11,608 bases of DNA from Prevotellaceae bacterium (GTDB lineage Bacteria > Bacteroidota > Bacteroidia > Bacteroidales > UBA932): contig JAIRMD010000086.1 in NCBI GenBank assembly GCA_031258915.1, positions 1-11,608 of the forward strand, written 5' to 3'. Within the stretch, counting starts at the first letter, position 1, and every line of letters begins with the position of its first letter. Below, one piece after another: positions 1 through 6,719 of this stretch. A model generated the notes under the pieces. It ran no database searches and was not told where the DNA came from. It saw nothing but the letters and a program-made list of their open reading frames with translations. A program made the translations under genes and the position numbers.

Positions 1-616
1 GCATAGTAACAATAGCCTCGTACGTTCCGCTTCAATTCCCGTAGGGGATTAACATCAACCGAACACAGCGAGCTCATGAACACCTTTATAAAAAAACACA
101 AGGTGAATAATAGAAAAAGGCTATCACCCTCTTTCCCCAATAGCCCGTATTGCTTCAACAGCATCGTCATTTTCTATTGTTCCCTACGGGAAACCATACC
201 ATCGGCGCACGTCGTCCGCAGGGCAGAGGTAAGGTGGGAGATCCCTCGACTACGCGCACTCGTGCCTCGTGCGCTTCGCTCGGGATGACGGCCTGTGGCG
301 ACGCCCTGCGGACGACATGCGCCGATGGCATAGTAACAATAGCCTCGTACGTTCCGCTTCAATTCCCGTAGGGGATTAACATCAACCGAACGCAGCGAGC
401 TCATGAACACCTTTATAAAAAAACACAAGGTGAATAATAGAAAAAAGCTATCGCCCTCTTTCCCCAATAGCCCGTAGGGCTTCAATAGCATCGTCATTTT
501 CTATTGTTCCCTACGGGAAACCATACCATCGGCGCACGTCGTCCGAAGGGCAGAGGTAGGGTGGGAGATCCCTCGACTACGCGCACTCGTGCCTCGTGCG
601 CTTCGCTCGGGATGAC
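1..616. repeat. 327-bp tandem direct repeat, two copies (second copy nearly complete)
   Basis: Copy 1 is 1-327 and copy 2 begins at 328. Anchors fall at an exact offset of 327 bp: gcatagtaac at 1 and 328, atccctcgac at 241 and 568, and the cgggatgacgg block at 281 and 608. Only scattered substitutions separate the copies (for example gaacacagcg versus gaacgcagcg, and ccgtattgct versus ccgtagggct). The unit holds small stem-loops: cacctt/aaggtg around the poly-A stretch, and gcgcac/gtgcgc at 254-259 with 269-274 (581-586 with 596-601 in copy 2). Six-frame translations are low-complexity Arg/Ala/Thr-rich peptides with no domain, no plausible start and open frames on both strands, so I call no gene. 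It resembles the non-coding intergenic repeats often mis-translated in bacterial genomes; that family assignment is inference. Confidence 0.9.
199..328. repeat. Inverted-repeat arms inside the 327-bp unit
   Basis: The 26 bases at 199-224 (starting ccatcggcgcacg) are the reverse complement of 303-328 (ending catgcgccgatgg) with a single mismatch. They enclose about 78 bp containing the cgactacgcgcactcgtgcc segment. A large stem-loop element of this shape suggests a REP/BIME-like or MITE-like sequence. No transposase is present. In copy 2 the left arm is kept (526-551, with cgaagg for cgcagg), while the right arm is replaced by the 13-mer array. Confidence 0.75.
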
Positions 617-772
617 GGCCTGTGGCGACGGCCTGCGGCGACGACATGCGGCGACGACATGCGCCGACGACATGCGCCGACGGCCTGTGGCGACGACATG
701 CGCCGACGACATGCGGCGACGGCCTGTGGCGACGGCCTGTGGCGACGGCCTGCGGCGACGGCCTGCGGCGAC
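617..772. repeat. 13-bp tandem repeat array, 12 units
   Basis: Twelve back-to-back 13-mers fill exactly 156 bp. They are of two interleaved types: ggcctgtggcgac or ggcctgcggcgac, and gacatgcggcgac or gacatgcgccgac. Order by type (G = ggcct, A = gacat) is G G A A A G A A G G G G. There are no spacers, so it is not a CRISPR. The equivalent place in copy 1 (290-326) has only about three units, the middle one 2 bp short, so the array looks expanded. Thirteen is not a multiple of three, which explains why several frames stay open across it without encoding a plausible protein. Confidence 0.9.
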
Positions 773-955
773 AGTTTCCCCTACGAAAAAACCGCAGCTC
801 GGCGCAGCCCCCGCACCTTGTGGTTATAAAAATCTTTAATTTGGCATTTCCACTAAAAATGTGATTTTGAGGTATTTCGTAACATTTTTTCATAAAAAAT
901 GATTGGTTTTAACAATAAAATGTCGTGGAAAAGAACAAAAATAAAATAACATATC
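773..955. other. AT-rich intergenic spacer with a small perfect palindrome
   Basis: This stretch follows the 13-mer array and shifts abruptly to AT-rich sequence after about 825. It holds one perfect inverted repeat, 883-890 (catttttt) with 894-901 (aaaaaatg), separated by three bases. It is AT-only apart from its outer pair, so it would be a weak hairpin. It might terminate a transcript arriving from the left or be a protein-binding site. I see no coding sequence here. Confidence 0.5.
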
Positions 956-963
956 TATATTTG
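956..963 (+). promoter_or_regulatory. Candidate Bacteroidetes -7 promoter element
   Basis: The octamer tatatttg fits the Bacteroidetes primary sigma consensus TAnnTTTG exactly. It lies in an AT-rich region in the only large gap before the gene cluster. A clear TTTG-type -33 box is not visible at the expected 19-23 bp upstream (around 930), which lowers confidence. If used, transcription would start near 970 and give a leader of about 430 nt before the GH31 start. Confidence 0.35.
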
Positions 964-1170
964 TAAAATCTTTTTTGGAAGTAGAACAAAAATATCATTA
1001 TGTATGGTATTTATGCAAACCGGCAATTAATAATTTTTATGCACACCTTACGTCAACATACGCTTACGTCTTTGACGGCTGCAAATAGCTTGCTGCCGGC
1101 GGGATGCTTGCTATACGCGCAGGGTGAACAGGGCGAACACGCAGGCGATGCGGTGTGCGCTATTAATTTG

Positions 1171-1218
<48 letters not shown>

Positions 1219-1281
1219 AGCGAGGCCGCAAGTTACGTAATTTTTTGTTGTCTTGCAATAGCTTGTAGCTTTCACTTTGCA

Positions 1282-1317
1282 GCGAATGGTCAATTTTTTT
1301 GGCCGTTCGCTTTTTTT
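1282..1317 (+). terminator. Intrinsic terminator-like hairpin 1 in the operon leader
   Basis: Left arm gcgaatggtc (1282-1291) pairs with right arm ggccgttcgc (1301-1310) over ten base pairs, including two G-U wobbles, around a nine-base loop (1292-1300). Seven T follow at once (1311-1317). This is a textbook factor-independent terminator on the + strand. The minus strand has no T-run in the right place. It lies 84 bp upstream of the GH31 start, so it would stop leader transcripts, either as an attenuator or as the 3' end of a short RNA. Confidence 0.65.
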
Positions 1318-1330
1318 ATGCTCGCCCTGA

Positions 1331-1367
1331 TAAGCAGCGGTGATTTTCGGCTGCTTACCATTTTTTT
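1331..1367 (+). terminator. Intrinsic terminator-like hairpin 2 in the operon leader
   Basis: A perfect 8-bp stem, taagcagc (1331-1338) with gctgctta (1350-1357), has an 11-base loop and is followed after three bases by seven T (1361-1367), with a second T-run at 1375-1380. It starts 13 bp after the T-run of hairpin 1, so the two make a tandem pair just ahead of the first gene. The three-base gap before the T-run makes it somewhat less canonical than hairpin 1. Confidence 0.5.
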
Positions 1368-1401
1368 CAATTCCTTTTTTATTCACCAAAACATTTTTAT
1401 C

Positions 1402-3711
1402 ATGAGCAAAAAAGTTATTCGCCCAAGCAAGCTATTCAACATGAAGCTACACCTGCCTTTATGCCTCTTGGGGCTGTTCGCTTCCCTGCCGCTCTTTGCA
1501 GAAAACAACCCTGCCGCCAATCCCAACGCCATCGTCCGCTCCGACAACATGCGCTTCACCGTGCTGACGCCGGAAATGATACGCATCGAATGGAGCGCCC
1601 AAAGTCAGTTTGAAGACCGCGCCTCCTTTGTCGTCATCAACCGTAACCTGCCCGTCCCCGACTATACAACGAGGGAAGAAGACGGCTACCTGTTCATCGC
1701 CACCAACAAGCTCGTGCTGCGCTACCGAATCGGGACGCATCCCGTAAGCAACGACCCTTGCGACCCGAATTTGCAGATTAGGATGCAGGTAAACGGCGAA
1801 GAAGTAGTCTGGTATCCCGGTAAAAAAGACCCCTACAACCTGAAAGGCGCTACCCGCACGCTGGACAATGCCGAAGGCGATGTCCGTTCGTGGCTTGAAG
1901 ACGGCTTGATTTCCCGTTCCGGTTGGGCGGTCATCGACGAGAAGCAAGCCCGCAGAGACGGCAGCCTGAGCCTGATGTTCGACGGAGGCGACGGCGTGGA
2001 GTGGGTGGCTCAGCGCGTCGACCCGCAGTCGATAGACCGATATTTCCTCGGCTACGGGCATGATTACAAAAAGGCGCTCGGCGACTTTACCCGGATTGCC
2101 GGAAAAATCCCTATGCCGCCGATGTACGTTTTCGGTTACTGGTATTCCAAATACCAGCGCTATTCGGAGCAGGATATGCGAGGTATTGTCAACGACATAA
2201 AAGCCAACGATATTCCGCTCGATGTCCTCGTTATCGACATGGACTGGCACCGCAACGGCAAAACGGGCAGCGCCGACAATACGGAATGGACGGGCTGGTC
2301 GTGGAACCGCACGCTGTTTCCCGACCCCGCCGGCTTTATCGAATGGCTGCACGCTCAAAACCTAAAAACGACGCTCAACCTGCATCCCGCTGATGGCGTT
2401 TATCCGTTGGAAGACAACTATAGCTTGCTGGCTGCCGATTTGAACGTAACAAACAACCAAACGATTCCCTGGAATATCGAGCACAAGCCGTTTTACGAAT
2501 CCTTCTTCAACCGCATCCTCCGTCCTCACGAAAACATCGGCGTTGATTTCTGGTGGCTCGACTGGCAGCAGTGGATGCTTGCCCGCAACGAGCCCGGCTT
2601 GGGCAATACTTTTTGGCTGAATCACGTGTTCTTTTCCGACAAGAAGCGGCAACGGAAAGGCCGCAGCTTTATCTTCCACCGTTGGGGCGGATTGGGCAAC
2701 CACCGTTACCCGATTGGTTTTTCCGGCGATACGCACGCAACTTTTGCGTCGCTCGCTTTCCAGCCCTACTTCACGGCGACGGCTTCCAATGTCGGTTACG
2801 GCTACTGGAGCCACGACATCGGCGGGCACCAGCAAAGCGGCGCCAACGATCCCGAACTCTACCTGCGATGGATACAGTACGGCGTTTTTTCGCCCGTCCT
2901 GCGGACTCATGCCACCAATGCGTCCAACATCGAACGCCGCATCTGGCATTACCCCAATTTCCCGCTTATGCGCGAGGCGATAGCGCTACGCTATGCGCTG
3001 ATTCCCTACATCTACACCTTTGCCCGTTATGCCTACGATACAGGTATTTCGCTCTGCCGCCCCATGTACTACGATTATCCCGAACAGGAAGAAGCCTATC
3101 GTTACGAGGGGCAATACATGTTTGGCAACGATATGCTCGTTGCGCCGGTAACGAAATCGGACAAGGGAACGGGCGCGGTTGCCCAAACCGTTTGGCTGCC
3201 GGAAGGCAAATGGTATGAAGCGGCTACCGGAACGCTGCTCGATGGGGGAACAACCGTTACGCGCAGCTTTACCCGCGAACAGATTCCGTATTACTACCGC
3301 GCAGGCGCTGTGATTCCCCTCTATCCGAAGCTGAATCACCTGAAAACCCGTCCCGACACGCTGATTGTGCAGCTTGCGCCCGGCGGCGATTCCGGCGAAT
3401 GTATGCTTTACGAAGATGAAGAAGATAACGACAACTACGAAACAAACGCTTATACGTTCACCAAGATTACGCAGTCGCAAGCGGGCAACGTAAGGACTTG
3501 CACCGTGCATGCGCGGCAAGGCGCTTTTGCGGGGATGTTGCAGCAACGCGCCTACCGCTTCGAGCTGCTTGCCGCAAACCGTCCATCGTCCGTCGAGTTT
3601 ACCGCCGGACAGCAGGGAACGTACCGGTACGACGCAGAGAAGAAAACCCTTACCGTCAGCCTGCCTTTGCAGCCATGCAGCGCTGCGCTGACGGTAAAAA
3701 TCACCGAGTAA
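1402..3711 (+). CDS. Glycoside hydrolase family 31 enzyme, signal peptide (alpha-glycosidase)
   Basis: A 769-residue exported retaining alpha-glycosidase. Visible layout: basic n-region and hydrophobic signal segment ending LPLFA before ENN; N-terminal beta-sandwich to about residue 230; catalytic (beta/alpha)8 barrel from about 238 (PMPPMYVFGYWYSKY, then VLVIDMDWH) to about 590; then C-terminal beta-sandwich modules. By family pattern the nucleophile is Asp387 in FWWLDWQQW and the acid/base is Asp443 in SGDTHATF. The common WNDMNE-type nucleophile context is replaced by LDWQQ, so it belongs to a less typical GH31 branch. Alpha-glucosidase, alpha-xylosidase or alpha-galactosidase activity cannot be separated by eye. 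No lipobox, so probably periplasmic. Start: ATG 1402 follows AT-rich sequence usual for Bacteroidetes. ATG 1441 (MKLHLPLCLLG) gives a more compact signal peptide and is a real alternative. The frame is open back to 1000, but that part is leader. First gene of the operon. Confidence 0.88.
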   Translation: MSKKVIRPSKLFNMKLHLPLCLLGLFASLPLFAENNPAANPNAIVRSDNMRFTVLTPEMIRIEWSAQSQFEDRASFVVINRNLPVPDYTTREEDGYLFIATNKLVLRYRIGTHPVSNDPCDPNLQIRMQVNGEEVVWYPGKKDPYNLKGATRTLDNAEGDVRSWLEDGLISRSGWAVIDEKQARRDGSLSLMFDGGDGVEWVAQRVDPQSIDRYFLGYGHDYKKALGDFTRIAGKIPMPPMYVFGYWYSKYQRYSEQDMRGIVNDIKANDIPLDVLVIDMDWHRNGKTGSADNTEWTGWSWNRTLFPDPAGFIEWLHAQNLKTTLNLHPADGVYPLEDNYSLLAADLNVTNNQTIPWNIEHKPFYESFFNRILRPHENIGVDFWWLDWQQWMLARNEPGLGNTFWLNHVFFSDKKRQRKGRSFIFHRWGGLGNHRYPIGFSGDTHATFASLAFQPYFTATASNVGYGYWSHDIGGHQQSGANDPELYLRWIQYGVFSPVLRTHATNASNIERRIWHYPNFPLMREAIALRYALIPYIYTFARYAYDTGISLCRPMYYDYPEQEEAYRYEGQYMFGNDMLVAPVTKSDKGTGAVAQTVWLPEGKWYEAATGTLLDGGTTVTRSFTREQIPYYYRAGAVIPLYPKLNHLKTRPDTLIVQLAPGGDSGECMLYEDEEDNDNYETNAYTFTKITQSQAGNVRTCTVHARQGAFAGMLQQRAYRFELLAANRPSSVEFTAGQQGTYRYDAEKKTLTVSLPLQPCSAALTVKITE

Positions 3712-3737
3712 AAACAATAAAAACAACAAAAACAACA

Positions 3738-5618
3738 ATGAAAATGAAAAAGTATCTATGCTTGCTTAGCACGCTGACGAGCGTGTCTTTGCTGACCGCA
3801 CAGGCCGAATGGCGTATTAGCGGCGAAGCCGTTCCGGGCGGCAGCAGCGTATTGCTGCAAAATCCGGCCAACGCTGCGGAATTTGTGTACAAGGGGCGCC
3901 TGTCCGACAGCACCTTCAAAATTACCGACGGCGCAAACGACTATGTGCCTCTTTGCGACGAAGAGAGCGATCCGTTGGGCGACACGGTGGATTGCCGCAT
4001 GTCAGCCGATCTGTCCGAAACAGGGTTCCGCATCCGCTACGCCGACGGCAACGACTACTTTAGGGTAACGCTCAATACCGGCGAAACGCTGACCCTATCG
4101 GCCGAAGAAATCACACCGCCGGCAGCGCTATACCTGATAGGCGGCCCGCTCAACACGCACGACCCCAACTGGCTGCTCGGCGACGCCAAAGAGCTGGAGA
4201 AAGATGCGGAAAACCCGTTTATATTCCGCTACAAAGGCTACCTTGCGTACAACACCTTTGGCGACGAGAGGGGAAATTTCAAGCTGCTGCAGGGGTTGGC
4301 CTGGGATCCTGCTTACCATCCCGATGGAACGGCTAATGCCCTTTTGTCGGCATCCCTGAAAACGCCGACAAAAATGCGCTTGGGGGGCGCCGACACCAAG
4401 TGGGAAATCCCGTCGGATGGCTCCGCAAACGGATACTACGAAATTTCTATCAATACGTTGGACGAAACCATTTGCGTGGACTCGTTCCTGCACTCCGACG
4501 TAGCGTACCCTGCAAAAATCTACATCACCGGCGATGCCATGCCCTGCGGATGGGTGAACAATACATCGGCAGAAGTCATGATGCCTGTGGCCGGGCAATA
4601 CGGCGTGTACTCATGGACGGGAACAACCGCAACGGGTGAGTTTAAATTCCTGAAAGCAACGGACACATGGGGAAGATGCTACGTAGCAACCACCGAAGGC
4701 GAAGCGGTTGTGCTCGGTCAGCCGCACAGCATCGTCTATGTTGGCAACGATGCCCCGGGAAACGACTACAAATTTATCATACCCACCGCCGGCGAGTACA
4801 CCATTCGAGTAGACCTCCGCAGCATGACGATGACCGTCGCCCAGCCTGTTCCCGTTACCGGCGTAGAGCTGAGCGTAAGGGATACCATCATTGCTGAGAA
4901 CGGCGCCGTATCGCTCACGGCGACCGTGCAGCCCGCAAATGCCGACAATCAGGTCGTATCGTGGGCAAGCGGCAATTCCTCAGTTGCCTCGATATCCGGA
5001 GCGGGCGCCACCGTAACCCTCACCGGCGTGGCGGCAGGCAGCGCCTTTGTAGTCGTTACCACCGACGACGGCGGCTTTACCGACACCTGCCGCGTAGAGG
5101 TGCGGCAGCCTGCGGTTGCGCCGCAGACCTACACCGTAACCTTTACGGTAAGCAGCAACGGCGCGGCAGTTGGCGACGCTGTGGTAACGTTCAACGGCGT
5201 AACCAACGCGGCAGGCAGCTACGTCTTTGCAGACATTGCCGACGGCACCTATGCCTACACGGTAGCAAAATCCGGCTACGAAGCTGCAACCGATTCCCTG
5301 ACGGTGAGCGGCGAGGATGTAACCCATAGCGTAGCGCTAACGGCTACGCCGACGAGCATCCTCGACGCTAAAAATGCCGCAGCCACAGCCACGCTCTACC
5401 CCAACCCCGTAAATGCCGCTCAGCGCATCGGCATAACGCTGCCCGACGGCGTAGGAGGCAGCGTAGCGGTGCGCATTTACGACCTGAGCGGGACGCTCGT
5501 CGGCGAGCAGCGCATGGTAAACGCCTCCGTGACGGCCCCTGCCAACGCCGGGATGTACATCCTGCTGCTTGAGCTGCCAAACGGCCAAACGGCAGCGCAG
5601 CGCATCGTGGTGAAGTAA
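3738..5618 (+). CDS. SusE/SusF-like glycan-binding protein with Ig-like domains and T9SS sorting tail
   Basis: A 626-residue secreted protein with no catalytic domain visible. After a signal peptide (MKMKKYLCLLSTL to about residue 23, AQA before EWR) come three SusE/SusF-like beta modules: about 24-120, 130-255 (LYLIGGPLNTHDPNW) and 259-370 (IYITGDAMPCGWV, YSWTGTTATGEFKFL). Next is a bacterial Ig-like BID_2 domain (373-457, VTGVELSV, SWASGNSSVASIS), a carboxypeptidase-regulatory or PEGA-like beta module (462-545), and a type A T9SS C-terminal sorting domain from about 551 with YPNP at 554-557 and the ending GMYILLLELPNGQTAAQRIVVK region. Inferred role: binding glycan at the cell surface for the neighbouring enzymes. 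Classical SusE/F are lipoproteins; this one has no lipobox and should instead pass through T9SS and be attached to the surface or released. Start: ATG 3738 follows an A/C-rich run 26 bp after the GH31 stop; ATG 3744 is also possible. Upstream in-frame sequence overlaps GH31 and is not used. Confidence 0.87.
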   Translation: MKMKKYLCLLSTLTSVSLLTAQAEWRISGEAVPGGSSVLLQNPANAAEFVYKGRLSDSTFKITDGANDYVPLCDEESDPLGDTVDCRMSADLSETGFRIRYADGNDYFRVTLNTGETLTLSAEEITPPAALYLIGGPLNTHDPNWLLGDAKELEKDAENPFIFRYKGYLAYNTFGDERGNFKLLQGLAWDPAYHPDGTANALLSASLKTPTKMRLGGADTKWEIPSDGSANGYYEISINTLDETICVDSFLHSDVAYPAKIYITGDAMPCGWVNNTSAEVMMPVAGQYGVYSWTGTTATGEFKFLKATDTWGRCYVATTEGEAVVLGQPHSIVYVGNDAPGNDYKFIIPTAGEYTIRVDLRSMTMTVAQPVPVTGVELSVRDTIIAENGAVSLTATVQPANADNQVVSWASGNSSVASISGAGATVTLTGVAAGSAFVVVTTDDGGFTDTCRVEVRQPAVAPQTYTVTFTVSSNGAAVGDAVVTFNGVTNAAGSYVFADIADGTYAYTVAKSGYEAATDSLTVSGEDVTHSVALTATPTSILDAKNAAATATLYPNPVNAAQRIGITLPDGVGGSVAVRIYDLSGTLVGEQRMVNASVTAPANAGMYILLLELPNGQTAAQRIVVK

Positions 5619-5663
5619 GCGTGGCTACAAAAACATTAGCGTTAATAAAAAAAGGTAACGAAT

Positions 5664-6683
5664 ATGAGAAGAGCGCTACTATTCTCTACGCTTTGCTTCC
5701 TGCTGGCGCAGTGTTCGCCTTCGGACGAGCAGCAAAAAGCGCCGTTGTCCCCCGCTGCCCCCGCTGCGGAGTACGCCAACCCGGTAGTGGCCGGCAGCCT
5801 GCCCGACCCTACCATCATTAGAACCGACGACGGCTGGTTTTACCTGTACGCCACCGAAGACCACCGCAACACGCCCATCATGAAATCTAAAAACCTCGTG
5901 AAGTGGGGGCTTGTGGGAACGGCCTTTACAGACGCTACAAGGCCAAACTTTGAGCCCGGTGGCGGCCTCTGGGCGCCCGACATCTGCTACATCAACGGTA
6001 AGTATGTGCTCTACTACTCCATGTCGGTGTGGGGCGGCGGGAGCACATGCGGCATAGGGGTAGCTGTGGCCGATAAGCCCGGAGGCCCGTTTGAGGACAG
6101 GGGAAAACTTTTTAGAAGCAATGAAATTGGCGTGCACAACTCCATAGACCCGTTCTACATGGAGGACGACGGAAAGAAATACCTTTTTTGGGGAAGCTTT
6201 CACGGCATATACGCAGCAGAGCTGAACGACGACGGGCTTTCGCTCAAAAACACGGCCGAAAAAACGAGAATTGCGGGAAACGCTTTCGAGGCAACCTACA
6301 TCCACAAGAGAGGCGGGTACTACTACCTGTTTGCGTCCGTAGGAAGCTGCTGCGAAGGAATAAGCAGCACCTACAAGCTCGTTGTTGGGCGCGCCGAAGC
6401 GCTGCTCGGTGGCTACGTAAGCAAAGAGGGTGCGCCAATGATGCACGACAGCTATACCGTGGTAATAGCGCCAAATGCATACTTTGTAGGCAACGGGCAC
6501 TGCTCCGAAATTGTGCAGGACACCGCGGGGCAGGACTGGGTGCTGTACCACGGCGTAGATGTAAGCGACCCCAACAGCGGGCGGAAGCTGCTTTTGGATC
6601 AGGTGAAATGGGATGAAAACGGCTGGCCGTACATCGAAGGCGGATCCCCTTCGCACGGCAAGACGCCGATTCCTCAGTTTTAA
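5664..6683 (+). CDS. GH43 arabinanase-like lipoprotein
   Basis: A 339-residue single-domain five-bladed beta-propeller glycosidase. The signal peptide ends LLAQC, giving a putative lipidated Cys17. Gln at -1 is unusual for a lipobox. The following SPSDEQQ is acidic, like the surface-export signals of Bacteroidetes lipoproteins. The family's catalytic triad is visible: general base Asp48 in LPDPTII, pKa-modulating Asp162 in NSIDPFY, and general acid Glu209 in AFEATYI. The segment GYYYLFASVGSCCEGISSTY followed by LVVGR is characteristic of the arabinan endo-1,5-alpha-L-arabinosidase side of GH43. An exo-acting arabinanase or arabinofuranosidase remains possible. Likely role: cutting arabinan at the outer membrane so that SusCD can import the products. 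Start: ATG 5664 follows aaaaaaaggtaacgaat, a rare Shine-Dalgarno-like aaagg at suitable spacing, 45 bp after the previous stop. Confidence 0.88.
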   Translation: MRRALLFSTLCFLLAQCSPSDEQQKAPLSPAAPAAEYANPVVAGSLPDPTIIRTDDGWFYLYATEDHRNTPIMKSKNLVKWGLVGTAFTDATRPNFEPGGGLWAPDICYINGKYVLYYSMSVWGGGSTCGIGVAVADKPGGPFEDRGKLFRSNEIGVHNSIDPFYMEDDGKKYLFWGSFHGIYAAELNDDGLSLKNTAEKTRIAGNAFEATYIHKRGGYYYLFASVGSCCEGISSTYKLVVGRAEALLGGYVSKEGAPMMHDSYTVVIAPNAYFVGNGHCSEIVQDTAGQDWVLYHGVDVSDPNSGRKLLLDQVKWDENGWPYIEGGSPSHGKTPIPQF

Positions 6684-6719
6684 ACAGCTCAATTATTAAC
6701 AAATTAAAAAACAAATCGC

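Noticed and set aside
28..390. CRISPR-like repeat: cttcaattcccgtagggg followed by attaacatcaaccgaac at 31-63 and again at 358-390
   Set aside because: The sequence resembles some Bacteroidales CRISPR repeats, but there are only two copies 327 bp apart and both lie inside the larger tandem repeat. No regular 30-40 bp spacers and no cas genes are present.
174..893. Several overlapping open frames of 70-130 codons on both strands across the repeat region
   Set aside because: They are Arg/Ala/Thr-rich translations of the 13-mer array and the 327-bp repeat, have no start context or domain, and are open in several frames at once because 13 is not a multiple of three.
1244..1279. Second promoter candidate: TTTG at 1244-1247 with tcactttg at 1272-1279
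   Set aside because: The -7 box has a C in place of the conserved A and the spacing is long. Transcription would begin inside hairpin 1, which makes it an unlikely start.
1459..2358. 299-codon open frame on the minus strand inside GH31
   Set aside because: It is an antisense shadow of a well-supported GH31 gene in moderately GC-rich DNA, with no recognisable domain.
3498..3737. Upstream in-frame extension of the SusE/F-like gene overlapping the GH31 3' end
   Set aside because: It would place 80 Arg-rich residues before a clear signal peptide and overlap GH31 by more than 200 bp. The start at 3738 follows the usual A-rich initiation region.
5679..6692. 337-codon open frame on the minus strand covering GH43
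   Set aside because: GH43 has all three catalytic motifs on the + strand; the antisense frame shows no family features.
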